Positions 1 to 10,865 of a DNA stretch of 64,000 nt are shown one piece after another. How positions within the stretch are numbered: the first letter of the stretch is position 1; each line of letters opens with the position of its first letter. A program made the translations under genes and the position numbers. This stretch comes from Xestospongia muta (taxonomy: Eukaryota > Porifera > Demospongiae > Haplosclerida > Petrosiidae). The stretch spans positions 8,618,192-8,682,191 of the forward strand of contig OY848917.1 in assembly GCA_963693285.1 (NCBI GenBank), read 5' to 3'. The notes below the pieces were generated by a model, which saw only the letters and a program-made list of their open reading frames with translations, made no database searches and had not been told where the DNA came from.

Positions 1-900
1 GAAGTGAAGAATTCAATGCTGAAGTGGTAGTAGGGAGTGGGTTAGAAAGAAGGAGGAGAATGAGGACAAGATGGGTTGGGTTTAAGTGTTGGAGGAAGCA
101 GAGGAAGTAGTACACTACACTGAAGAGTTGGTGGAAGTGGAGGAGAAGGTAGGTTGGGTTGAAGACATGGAGGAGATGGAGGCAATAGTAGATTGGATTG
201 AAGAGTTGGTGGAGGCAGTAATGGAGGTAGATTGTGTTGAATACTTAGAGGAGGAGGAAGTAAGGGTAGGTTAGATTGATAATTTGGAGGAAGAAGTAAT
301 GGTATATTGTGATGAAGTGTGGAGTAGGGGAAGGTAGAGGTAAGTTGGGTAGGAGACTTGGAGGAAGGTGAGATATTGATAAATCAGACTGAAGACTTGG
401 TAGAGTAGAAAGTAATGGTACAATGGGTTGAAGAGTGGGATGAGGAGGAAGAAATGGAGAATGGTGGATGGTCTTGTGATGTGGAAAATTAGAAGAGGAA
501 AGAGTGAGGGTTTTCATATGAAGCAATGACTATTCTAAGAGAAGGAGGTTGTGAAGATTCAGGTAGAGAGGTAGCAGAGGAAGAGGGAGTGGTTATAGTA
601 GGATTAGCAGTGGTAATAGTAAGAGGAGCATTAGAACGATTAAGTAGGAGTGATGTAGTGGTGATAGTAAAGGAGTGATGAAGTAGGATGAGTATGGTAG
701 AGGATGATTAAAAGTATTAGGTAGTGATAATGTAAGAGTGGTGAGGTTAGTACTGGAGATGGGAAGAGGAGATGAGGAGGAGGTAGAAAAGACAGAAAGA
801 GATCTAACTAGGGGTTGAGACTTGTGAGAGCAGGATTTCTCAAGTCTGATAATGTGAGCTTTGGTGTGTGAAATATCTGATCTTAGGTCAGAGAAAAGCA
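1..900. repeat. Purine-rich (GA) degenerate minisatellite
   Basis: The plus strand is almost entirely G and A with scattered T. Degenerate units starting with a ttgaaga or ttgata core followed by ggaggag-type runs recur about every 40-45 bases over roughly positions 100-480, then grade into less ordered GA-rich sequence up to about 900. Open frames here (acidic Glu/Val-rich on plus, Pro/Ser/Leu-rich on minus) are explained by the composition. I see no domain, signal peptide or splice pattern supporting a gene. Confidence 0.6.
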
Positions 901-1039
901 AGAGGTAAGACTTGATAAACAAGGGACAGGTGTAAGGGAGATTGTCAGGATGACTGGAGATACCTTGACACAGTCACAATGAGACCAGTTTGAGTACATT
1001 TCACAAAGAAGCATTAGCCCAGACTCATAATGGTTACAT

Positions 1040-2335
1040 TTTTAAACTGAAAACATGTCCAAGACAAAGTACTAGAGGTTAGATTATTATAACAATAAAT
1101 AATATAAAAGATAACAGACTAACTGACCTATTGGAGACTTTAGTGGTTGTGTTTAGAGACTGAGAACATGTCCGAGACTGAATACTAGAGGCTAGATTAT
1201 TATAACAATGAAAAATATAAAAGGTAACAGACTAACTGACCTATTGGAGTCTAGACAGTGGTTGCGTTTTGGACTGAGACTAAGAACATGTCTGAGACTA
1301 AGTACTAGAGGCTAGATTATTATAACAATGAAAAATATAAAAGGTAACAGACTAACTGACCTATTGGAGACTAGACAGTGGTTATGTTTTGAGAGTGAGG
1401 CTGAGAACATGTCTAATACTGAGTACTAGAGGCTAGATTATTATAACAATGAAAAATATAAAAGGTAACAGACTAACTGACCTATTGGAGTCTAGACAGT
1501 GGTTGTGTTTTGAGAGTGAGACTGAGAACATATCTGAGACTGAGTACTAGAGGCTAGATTATTATAACAATGAAAAATATAAAAGATAAGAGACTAATTG
1601 ATCTATTGGAGACTAGACAGTGGTTGTCTTTTAAGAGTGAGACTGAGAACATGTCTGAGACTGAGTACTAGAGGCTAGATTATTATAACAATGAAAAATA
1701 TAAAAGATAAGAGACTAACTGACCTATTGGAGTCTAGACAGTGGTTGTGTTTTAAGAGTGAGACTAAGAACATGTCTGAGACTGCGTACTAGAGGCTAGA
1801 TTATTATAACAATGAAAAATATAAAAGATAACAGACTAGCTGACCTATTGGAGACTAGACAGTGGTTGTGTTTTGAGAGTGAGACTAAGAACATGTCTGA
1901 GACTAAGTACTAGAGGCTAGATTATTATAACAATGAAAAATATAAAAGATAAGAGACTAACTGACCTATTGGAGACTAGACAGTGGTTGTCTTTTGAGAG
2001 TGAGACTGAGAACATGTCTGAGACTGAGTACTAGAGGCTAGATTATTATAACAATGAAAAATATAAAAGGTAACAGACTAACTGACCTATTGGAGACTAG
2101 ACAGTGGTTGTGTTTTGAGAGTGAGACTGAGAACATGTCTGAGACTGAGTACTAGAGGCTAGATTATTATAACAATGAAAAATATAAAAGATAAGAGACT
2201 AATTGATCTATTGGAGACTAGACAGTGGTTGTCTTTTAAGAGTGAGACTGAGAACATGTCTGAGACTGAGTACTAGAGGCTAGATTATCATAACAATGAA
2301 AAATATAAAAGATAACAGACTAACTCACCTATTGC
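1040..2335 (+). repeat. 121-bp tandem repeat array, about 11 copies
   Basis: A unit containing gaacatgtctgagactgag, then tactagaggctagatta, then ctgacctattggaga recurs with strict spacing. The aacatg anchor falls at 1052, 1165, 1285, 1406, 1527, 1648 and 1769 and continues to about 2260, so the period settles at 121 bases after a shorter first unit. Copies differ by a few percent. No open frame runs through. Diverged sequence resembling one unit reappears near 4550-4700, beyond a transposase pseudogene. Confidence 0.9.
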
Positions 2336-2943
2336 AGACTTGGAGATACCTGCAGCACCTGATGTGGTATAGATACTAATTCAATTAATTAATACTATAC
2401 CTTTATTATACTGTTCTCTAGTTCTTCATATATTAATGACAACCTAATTGTAGTATAATATAACAGTACTTTAACTGATACTGGTTGAAAAGGTGCTAGA
2501 GTTAAGAGGAATCATGTAAATACCTACCTTCAGTGGGACTGTTTAATGTAGATTGAGAACTGATAATAGGGGTTCAACAAGTACTGGACTTCTTAAACCA
2601 AGTACTTTCTAAAATAATATTGAGGAATCAAAATTTAACAGCGTGTCATTCTCAATTTTGTTTAATTGCAGCTTGATCTAGTCAAAGGAAGAATGTGTAA
2701 GTTACAGTAGCCATGTACATACTTACTACTTTTTCCTTTTTTTTTTCTTCCAAATCTTTCTTCTTCCAAAATCTTTGAAAAAAATGGATGATTTTTTAAG
2801 AACTGCAGAGTGTGAAGGTTGTTCAGAAGGAAGACAGACAAAAGGATACACACTAGTTTAAGTACTTGTAGTGGAGGAACAACTTTGAAAATGAGGATCA
2901 AATGTTGGCACAAAAAATGGAAAATATGGAAGAGTGTCTCGTA
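2336..2943. other. No gene seen between two tandem arrays
   Basis: A/T-rich sequence with a T-run followed by repeated cttccaaa(a)tcttt near 2735-2780. The one minus-strand open frame (2662-2913) has no recognisable domain. I see nothing else supportable here. Confidence 0.5.
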
Positions 2944-3275
2944 GATAATATGGATATTGAGTATCTGGTGTGTAATATGGGTATTGAGTATCTGGTGTGT
3001 AATATGGGTATTGAGTATCTGGTGTGTAATATGGGTATTGAGTATCTGGTGTGTAATATGGGTATTGAGTATCTGGTGTGTAATATGGGTATTGAGTATC
3101 TGGTGTGTAATATGGGTATTGAGTATCTGGTGGGTAATATGGATATTGAGTATCTGGTGTGTAATATGGATATTGAGTATCTGGTGTGTAATATGGGTAT
3201 TGAGTATCTCGTGGGTAATATGGATATTGAGTATCTGGTTATTATATTGGTATTGAGTATCTGGTATGTAATATT
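2944..3275 (+). repeat. 27-bp tandem repeat, about 12 copies
   Basis: The unit reads roughly taatatgggtattgagtat followed by ctggtgtg, with a 27-base period. Because 27 is divisible by three, all frames stay open and give 9-residue periodic peptides on both strands (for example MGIEYLVCN on plus). Copies vary at gg(g/a)tatt and at gtg(t/g)gtaa. I read it as a minisatellite, not a gene, because open frames occur on both strands and there is no start context or domain. Confidence 0.85.
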
Positions 3276-3419
3276 TGTATCAAGCAAACATATTAGTGGT
3301 GGCATCATTAGTAAATATGTCATTGTGGGACAATTGGAGACTAAAATCAAGCTCTTGATCACTAAATAATCTTGAAAAGGTGAACCTTGTGACTACCTTC
3401 CCAGGATTATCGACAAAAA

Positions 3420-4365
3420 ACTTTCAGCATACCTGCCTCCATGAAGACTTCAATGGTCCAAACGGATCTTTATCTAAAGTCTGGGTTGATGTAATGAATG
3501 TGGGGGTAGACAAAAAATGATCAGTTTCTCTTCTGCTGCCTTATTGATTACTGAAAGATTATAATGTGAAGAATGACAATCAAGTAGGAGTAGAATTGAT
3601 TGTCCAGCTGGGGCATGGGGCAAAAAATGTTGGTTGAACCATAAATCAAACAGTTCATTATTGATCCTGGGGACTTCTCCATCAACCATCATTTATATCA
3701 GACACTTTTGGTTAAATATTACAAAGGGTGGCATGTAATATCCAGCGACATTACATGATGCAAGGACTGTAATCTGCATTTTATTTCTGGTTGTTAATGC
3801 TCTTGGATGTTTGACACCTTTTACAGTTACACCCTTTGGAGATTTTGGATCTACCAGTAGTGGCATTCCAGTTTCATAACAGTTGAACAATTGGGTGGGC
3901 TTTGAAACAAGGTTGTTTTCCTGAATCGTTTGTTTCTAAAACATCAAAATAATTACTTAAGACTTCTTGGATGCAGGTTGAACTGTGAATGTTAGCAAGT
4001 TGTTCAGTAATGCAGAAAGAAGCCTCTGAAAGTCATTTTCTGAATCCCTCCCACCAACCACTAGAAACTGTCACATTCCTTCCTTTCAATCAACTGTAGC
4101 TTGTACTATTGACATCACTTCCTTCCATGTACGTGGAAATCCTATTTTTGCAGTTTCCAATAAAAATTTTACCAGCTCTTCTTCTTTCTTCATCTGTTAG
4201 GTACTTTTGACCACTCTTACTTCCACTTTAAACTTTTACCAAAACATGATCTTGAATAGTAAACTAGGGGATTTGGTACTCTTCTGCTATTTGTCTTAAA
4301 AACAATCCGCTCTCAACTGCTTTAAATGCCCGTTCTAAGTTCTCAGGAGTCCAAGTTTTTATATT
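3420..4365 (-). pseudogene. pogo/Tigger/Jerky-type transposase pseudogene (DDE_1)
   Basis: Read on the minus strand, the order is an N-terminal helix-turn-helix block (about 4360-4270; WTPENLERAF then IAEEYQIP, typical of psq/pogo DNA-binding domains), a middle region, and a DDE_1 catalytic core. The core shows YETGMPLL (about 3875, equivalent to the NETG motif) and LLLLDCHSSHY (about 3580), the usual second-aspartate block of Tigger/Jerky transposases. Several frameshifts and stops separate the blocks, including one just after the helix-turn-helix, so it is dead. The family moves DNA by cut and paste. A diverged relative of the upstream 121-bp repeat lies just beyond it at 4550-4700. Confidence 0.8.
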
Positions 4366-4549
4366 TTAGAGGTCAAGCAGAACAAGATTGTAGAATGTCG
4401 TGTGACCTTGGACGAACAGAGTACACACCCACTAAGAGGAAGTGATTCACTTGGGATTTGAAGGGAAACAAAGACTACAGATAAGTATGTCAATGATAGA
4501 TAAATAACATACACAACCTACCTATCAGAGATATGATAGTAGATGTCTT

Positions 4550-4705
4550 GAGAGATTAAGAACGTGTTTGAAAGAGAGTTCTCAAGTTAATGTGAGACAC
4601 TAGATGCATAACAACATCAATGGATAATACAAAAGGAAACTGACCTATTGGAGACTTAAGAGTGATTGTTGTTTCCTTTTCAGATAGAGAACATATTTGA
4701 GTTAC
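4550..4705 (+). repeat. Diverged single copy of the 121-bp repeat
   Basis: Aagaacgtgtttgaaagag, an A/T middle section, then actgacctattggagactta and a gtgattgttgttt tail follow the same order as one unit of the 1040-2335 array, at clearly lower identity. It lies on the far side of the pogo-type pseudogene from the array. Confidence 0.55.
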
Positions 4706-4849
4706 TATAGTGATAATATCAGTTGATGCAGGATAAGTGACAGTATAGAATTTACCTCTATATATACTTGGTTGTCCAGACCAAACATTTGAATACTGAT
4801 CTAAACATAAATGATTGTAATGATCTAAGTGTAGTAGCAAAAGACAAAA

Positions 4850-5915
4850 GTTTTCATGTACAGTTGAATAAAGTTATTTAACAAGCAGCTGTTACAACAC
4901 CATAGTCTGTTGAGAAGTGGGTCCACCCACTTTGTCCTTAAAATAGTAATACACTGTTGTAGATCTCATTAGGTTTGCAAGGGTTTAAAAATAGAATGAC
5001 ACCACATGCTAGTTCCTATACTTGTATAACTCAGCCATAGATTTAGATATAGAACTTTCATAATCAAAACCTACTGTTCACTGCAAAATGTTTGAAGAAT
5101 ATTCTTGTGAATTTTGCAAACTTATAAATTGTACAGTATTATGATGAGAGTGATAAGAAATTCATTAAAATTTCCATTTGCAAATACAAATACTATATCA
5201 AGTATATCAACAATCTGTATGTTGATTAGCCTTAACTCTATCAGATGGCTATACCAGTTTTACTCTGGAACACTGTCATAGTTAATTACTTTATTACATA
5301 ATGTGTTTATTTTGAATTATGGTAAGGTAATGGAATATAGTAACATCTTGAATATGTATACAAGAAAGATAGGAAAATCTCCAAGGTGTCTTATGTTTTA
5401 TGTTGTGGAGACAATGAATATCCAAGTAGTTGTTTTGGCAAAAAATGTTAATTTTAATTGTCACTCAAGCTCAGGCACTAATTGGACAAGCCAAGGTGAT
5501 AATTACACGAGTAAAGTTATACTTGAATCCATTCCTAAAGTCAGTATAGTGTAGCAGTACTATAGCATTATAGGTCATATGTCATGCCACAAATAAATCT
5601 ATTGAGTATCTAATGTTATCGTACCTTTCAGAATGCCTGTGATAATGACGCTTAGTAGCCTCATGGATATTATAGACAGTAAACGGGATTGGAAACTGAT
5701 GACGTATGAGGACAGCTGTAATGATGCGCATTAATTAGAATGACACTCCAGTCGTACACGTCTGGATTGACTAGAAAGAAAAACTTTTAGAGTAGTATCT
5801 TGGAGTCTCTGGGCCGATTATGGCTGAATTATTAAAATACACAGGTAATATAAAGGTAATATAAAATAGTACATACAATATAAAGTAAAAGTCAGTTGAA
5901 TACGAATCTGCATAC
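4850..5915. other. Non-coding; no supportable gene
   Basis: A/T-rich sequence. A plus-strand open frame of 83 codons at 5303-5554 has no recognisable domain, and I see no splice signals tying it to neighbours. The sequence becomes more CpG-containing near 5640-5800, which may mark an old promoter, but I found no motif to support that. Confidence 0.4.
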
Positions 5916-5919
5916 ACTG

Positions 5920-6860
5920 CTAAATTGGGATAGTTTTATGAAGTCCTTTGATTTTTTGTAAATTTTTGGGCCATACTTTCTTGTAGGCTTCAACGATAGA
6001 GGCGGAAAATGAAAATCCTCGAACTGTAACGAATTCCGTTAATTATGATGGTTATGTACAGTTCATCAATAATGACTAAGATATCACCCTGATCTTCAGT
6101 TAGTGTATGCCATTGATGCAGGACTTTATTATTGTCTGAATTTTTTTAATGATGAAAGGTTTTGAATTTACTTCCATCACTGATGCTCTGAGATTTAAGT
6201 ATTTACACAGCTCAAGCTCCATGTGTTAAAATAGATTGTATGTTTTGTCACTTACATGATAAATATCACCAATGCCGCCAAAGAAATCTGTCCAGGTTTG
6301 TGTGTCTTTGTCTGCGTCCATCTTAAATCCACTGGTGTTGGACATGAAAAAAAGAAGTATTAGCTTGTGTTCATGTTTTGATTTCATCAGTTGTGATATG
6401 ATTGTTTGGCATATGTAACCAGTGACATACTGAGTGCATTTTCTTCTATGTTTGTGAGGCTTTAAGTTGAAGTAGTTAAAGTTGGATGTGTTGTTGTTGA
6501 ATAGGTTCAGTTAATGAGGTTAGTAAATATATTTTGAATTACATGTTGATAAAATGTTGGACCAGGATTTGTATGAATTGATTGTTGAAGGAAAGTGGCC
6601 CAGGAATTATGAAAAGTGGGTGATGTTCACATGATATATATTGTGTGCATAAGTGTTCTCTTTCTGGTTGAATGCTTTTCTTAGATGTAAAGTAACCCTG
6701 AAGATCTGCTGGAATATCTCGAGAGAACTGGATGAAATGATCCGTGTATGGACGTTTTGCCCACTGGATGATAGCTTCTGCTGCTTTCAATATTCTCTTG
6801 GTTTCTGATGTTTTGTAGAAACTTTGATCTGCAAGTAATTCTCTCACACCTATCATTACA
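5920..6860 (-). pseudogene. Broken multi-exon gene, unclassified, transposon-like
   Basis: Three minus-strand coding-like blocks are visible. Block 1 is about 6856-6590 (starts MIGVRELLADQ; includes FSRDIPADLQGYFTSKK). Block 2 is an exon at about 6333-6259 bounded by ccag and gtaagt, encoding a GFKMDADKDTQTWTDFFGG-type sequence. Block 3 is at 6230-5920, ending at a TAG, with RGFSFSASIVEAYKKVWPK near its C-terminus; this resembles tails I associate with repetitive multi-copy genes of sponges and cnidarians. Block 3 contains stops and frameshifts, so the locus is degraded. I cannot name the family. A domesticated or decayed transposon protein is the most likely reading. Confidence 0.4.
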
Positions 6861-7135
6861 GTCTCACAGGGATCTAATAAATGACAGATTTCAGTGAGTA
6901 TTTATAATGTATAATGATTTCATGTACACATACATTGTACAGGGGGAGTGCTTGCTCCACTCATGAGCACGGAAGCAGTCTCACGGGGACCTAATACATG
7001 TACATAGATGAAATTGATAATACATGTATGTGTCACATGTACATGTATACCTTGTACAAGGGGAGTGGTTGCCTGCACAGGCACAGTCTCGCGGCAGTCA
7101 CAGGGATCTAATATATGGATAAAATAGATTTCAGT
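6850..7135 (+). repeat. Imperfect 110-115 bp tandem repeat, 3 copies
   Basis: The phrase cagtctcacagggatctaat, or a close variant, occurs near 6860, 6975 and 7085-7110. It is followed by an atacatg-type or gatttcagtgagt segment, with acatgtacatg-rich sequence between copies. It lies just left of the P-like transposase pseudogene. Confidence 0.55.
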
Positions 7136-7143
7136 GAGTTATA

Positions 7144-8740
7144 TTAAATGTGTGTACATATGCATGTACCTATACCTAAGACAGATGAATTACTTTTTTC
7201 ATGTGTTCTACCAACCTGCCTTTGGCAGCAAAAAATTAACGGGTCTTGGCAAATCCATCTACTGAAGAAAACTGTCACTCCAGAAATTATAAAGAGGTAC
7301 CTCACCAACTCAGTGAATGATTTGGCTATTATAATGTACATGTAGTAAATCAACAATGATTACTTATAGATAATGTGTGCACAGTACTTGTCAATCCACT
7401 ACGATTTTCAGAACTTAAAAGCATTGTTTTTTTTGAATGTCAATAAATCATTACTGTTATTGACACTCATTTCCTACATGTCAAAATAGGGAAGGAGGGT
7501 TTCCTCAAGCCACTAATAAATTATGAATAATAATGAGTATTATAGTATTGTGCATTTGGCATTCATTGCCTTCAGTCTAAAGTATGTGCCTGAATGATAT
7601 GGATTTTGAAAAACTTTCTTACTATGTTTGCCATTGGTGAAGTTGCAAACATTCAGACAATTGAAGAACTTATCGAAAATGTCAGCAAAAAGTGCGGTTT
7701 ATTTAGCTTCTTTCCCTCCATATTGTGTGAGAGCTTTGAGACTGAATCACTTAGTACCTGTAATTTTAATGTATGATAGCAATGCATGTCATAATTATGT
7801 TAAAAGATGTTATGTAATCTAACCTGAGCAGCAAGGTCCACACACATTTTGGAAAAACTAGTCAAATTAATATACTCATATTTCAAGCAAGGAAACAAAA
7901 CTAAGCCACTTTCCTGTTCTGGATTTACTATATATATCACTTAAATGATCCCAAGCAATATTGTCTTCTGTAGAGTAGAATAAAATGTCATGTATAACTC
8001 AAGATACAGAGATACATGTAACATCACTGTACTCGAAGCTTTCTTGATCGAGAAGCCCAGCAGTTTTTTGTTGTTTTTATCAAGTGTGAAGGATAAGAAA
8101 TGAAAAAAAATTCCCTGCCCTCAGTGGCACAAGGGTTAAGTGTTTTGTGTGTCAAACTTTTGAGATTATGTAATCTGACAAGTCTTCGATTTATTGATGC
8201 TCCATCAGTTGTACTATCCAACACCTACATTAAGGTAGTTAAAATTATGTGTTTTTATCCCACTAAGTATATTTTGAATTTGGCTATAATGTGTGTACCT
8301 TAAATCCATATCTCTCAAGTCTATTCACAGCTTCCCACAGCAGATCAAACAACATATAGTCTGTGACATTGTGGCTTGGGAATTAGGCATGTGGAAACTT
8401 GAGGTGGGAAAAGAATCCCCTCACCATAAATGTCATCATCGAGTTCACTAGCAGCTCTGGTGGAAAAGTGGAGTTTGTCAGTGTCTTCTCCAGTAAATCC
8501 AATTGTGATTTGATATCCCCCATACAGGTAAATCCTATGAGATCACCTGAAATATTAATGTACATAATGAAGATTACATGCATGTATACAACTATATATT
8601 AAAGTATCAATTGTCCCCTGTGTGTTTATCAAACACCAAATCTTCTTTTATGTACATCTCATCGATCAACAATACATTACATTTTTTCCCTTTCTTCACA
8701 TTCTTCACTGCAAAACTTGAGTACATAGCTAACGTTATTT
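7144..8740 (-). pseudogene. P-element/THAP9-like transposase pseudogene, copy A
   Basis: Minus-strand exons with recognisable splice signals read, N to C: 8740-8618 (LLIDEMYIKEDLVFDKHTG, first catalytic Asp block), 8546-8299 (IGFTCMGDIKSQ, MVRGFFSHLKFP, WEAVNRLERYGFK), 8224-8033 (TDGASINRR, DPSHLIKTT-like), 7967-7824 (YEHI, KMRVDLAAQ region), 7757-7580 (ALTQYGGKEA, FFNCLNVCNFTNGK), about 7512-7385 (WLEETLLPYFD) and 7345-7144 (FTELVRYLFIISGVT, CQRQVGRTH). This order matches the RNase-H-like core and C-terminal region of P-element/THAP9 transposases. No THAP domain was found upstream. Inactivating changes include a TAA near 8360 shared with copy B, a private TAA at 7699-7701 and a splice donor changed from GT to GG at 8616-8617. 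The last exon lies at and beyond the left edge of the duplicated unit, so only this copy has it. Confidence 0.85.
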
Positions 8741-9003
8741 CTGTAGAATAGTTTAGTGGAGATGTTGTTCTGTTAGACAATGAAAACTACCAGATTCCTA
8801 ACAACTCAAGGTATTTATTTCTAAATCTATGTATGAAATGGTAGCTATATTTTATGCATGAAGAAATGACAAATTTTAATTGTATGTATAGGAGGATGTG
8901 TTGCTAACCACATAAATAAATTCCAGTAAAAACTATTTTCATTGCACTTTAGGTGTTGATTACTATTGCTTGTTACTGAATACATCTACCTTTTCCTAAA
9001 TAG

Positions 9004-9595
9004 GACTGGAGAACATCCTGTAGAGTTAAGGTAGTCAAAGAATTGGAGTATCATATGTTTAGAGATGACTACTTTGATTTCACTGACTCCAAGCCACAGA
9101 ATGTGGCCACATAATGTGACAATAAGGGGAATGGTCCTGCAGCTAAAAAAAACTCAATATGGTGACTTCAATGCCACTTATGATGAATTTGATTCTCGCT
9201 TTGAAGTTTTGGAGTTCAAAGTGAATGCAATGGAAAGAGAGATGGAGAGTCTCAGAAAGTGGGAAGCTGAGAAATCTGAAGTGATAATGACTATGAAAAC
9301 ATTGGAGAAAGAACTAAAAGTAAATTAAATAAAGAATTAAAAACTCTATGGAAATTTGCTGATTATCTGAAAGAAAACTTTCAATGCTTTATTTGCAAAT
9401 ATATTCTACCAATTGAAAGTGTTGTATTACCATGTTATAATAACATTTGATGCTATAAGCATTGCATTGATCAGTGGCTCACTGACCACATGACTTGTCC
9501 ACACTGCCGTGCCACCATGGATATTCCAGTTATGCATGATGTTGCCACCTGCTTGTCAGTTTGAATCAATGATCAGTCACATACATGAATATTCA
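9004..9595 (+). pseudogene. Coiled-coil plus RING-finger pseudogene, copy A
   Basis: An acceptor (ttcctaaatag) precedes coding-like sequence at 9004. A coiled-coil segment follows at about 9170-9320 (FEVLEFKVNAMEREMESLRK), then a RING-type zinc pattern at 9380-9525: FQCFICK, a Cys-Tyr-Asn-Asn-Ile stretch where Cys-x-His is expected, KHCIDQWL and CPHCR. RING proteins normally act as E3 ubiquitin ligases. It is broken by a frameshift near 9320 shared with copy B, a TAA near 9113 in the first exon frame, and a private TGA at 9448-9450 inside the RING. The RING histidine position is also Asn. The frame at 9415-9417 (GAA) is intact here but is a stop in copy B. Confidence 0.7.
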
Positions 9596-9699
9596 AATGA
9601 AACTCAATCATTGAATTGCATTGAATGAACAGTTAAGTGACTTTCAGGTTCCTAAAGGACATTTACATAATGGTATGTAAGTACTATGTTACATTATAT

Positions 9700-10720
9700 T
9701 TACAAGAGTTGAGTTAATCTATTTGTTAAATGTTTGAATGTAATGATTGCATTGTTAAGTTGGAAACCACTTCCTGAAACAGTGTCAGTGAAAATGGTGT
9801 CATATGAATAGCCTTGTGAATAAAAAAGTTGGTCCCATTTAGCTGATAGGTCAGGCCTGTCTTGCAATGGATCAACACCATATGAAGTGAAGTATGTCAG
9901 CTTACCTTGATCTCTTTCATATTCAGCAACAGCAGAAGTTTCAGAGATTGCCACTGCTGGAATTACAGTGATGTATGATAAATCTTGGACAAGAACATTT
10001 GGGATTCCTTTGCCTGTATGTGCATGTTGAATAGTCAAGTTGCAAAACATTAATAGTACCTGAAATGGGAGTGGCAATTCTATGTAGCTACAAATCTTTC
10101 CATTCCAATTGCTGACATGTTGATAGTGATGAAAGACACACAAAAAAGAGTTACAGGATCTGAAATATCAATCATTTCATCTTCTTCCATTTTCACTAAT
10201 ATCTGTTTAATTGGATAGTTCACTCTGGAATTCACTTGTGGCCATAATCTCTTAACTGTTAAATTCTGTAAGAGTATTGTCATCCCATAACTAATACTTC
10301 TGGAACAATTACTTATTTACCTGTGTTGAAGGAATTTGATAGTATCCAGTAACATGTCTTGGTCCAAAATGATGCCTGAGCTTACTATGAATAAAAAGTG
10401 TTAAGTAAAACTTTTTCCCATGATCAACTCTAATTTGATCCCATAATCCATGCCTAGTCACAGTCTCCCTGTTAACAAATAAAATTAATGTACTTGTCAT
10501 GGTCACTAAATTACCTATGAACCCTTTCATATATCACTAGATTGTTCTTTATAGACATTGTAACATGAGACACAATCATTCCTGAAAAATCATCAACTGA
10601 TATTACATGTGTAACACCATAATGATGCTCCAATGCTATGTTCACCTATCTTCATTCCTTGTGACTCCAGATACCCTTTCATCATTTTACGTCCATATAC
10701 CTCACCAAACTATAATTAAT
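9700..10720 (-). pseudogene. Integrase catalytic-core (rve-like) pseudogene, copy A
   Basis: Minus-strand blocks read: YGRKMMKGYLESQG (about 10690), VDDFSGMIVSHVTM (about 10580, first Asp block), GLWDQIRVDHGKKFYLTLF (about 10440, second Asp block), PSTQ, a GT-AG intron at about 10319-10268, then LTVKRLWPQVNSRVNYPIK, ending with GIPNVL, GVDPLQDRPDL and FTDTVSGSGFQL before a TAA at 9700. This order fits an integrase-core protein family I know from cnidarian, sponge and fish genomes, of retrovirus-like integrase fold. The expected catalytic Glu (IER or VER) is Lys here (AAG, complement of 10251-10253). Frameshifts split the first and second Asp blocks. I judge it inactive. Confidence 0.7.
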
Positions 10721-10823
10721 TTTGAGATATTCCGAAAAAATAATGGTTTTACCTCCTCAACTGTACCACTGACTTCAGATTCGGCAGAATTTCTATTATA
10801 ATTTCTAAATAATGCCTAACATA

Positions 10824-10835
10824 CGCGCATGCGCA
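10824..10835. promoter_or_regulatory. NRF-1-like palindromic site, copy A
   Basis: CGCGCATGCGCA matches the NRF-1 consensus YGCGCAYGCGCR exactly in a very A/T-rich region. It lies about 30 bases upstream of an ATG at 10866 on plus, and a short distance from the minus-strand integrase gene, as expected for a shared promoter. The match is seen; use by a factor is inferred. Confidence 0.5.
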
Positions 10836-10865
10836 ATAAATTTTTTTGCCGAACTGGTCTTTCTA

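Noticed and set aside
86..922. Acidic or proline-rich small proteins in the first kilobase
   Set aside because: Composition of the GA-rich minisatellite explains the open frames; no domain or splice context.
2902..3369. 155-codon protein of MGIEYLVCN repeats
   Set aside because: The 27-bp repeat keeps frames open on both strands; no independent support for coding.
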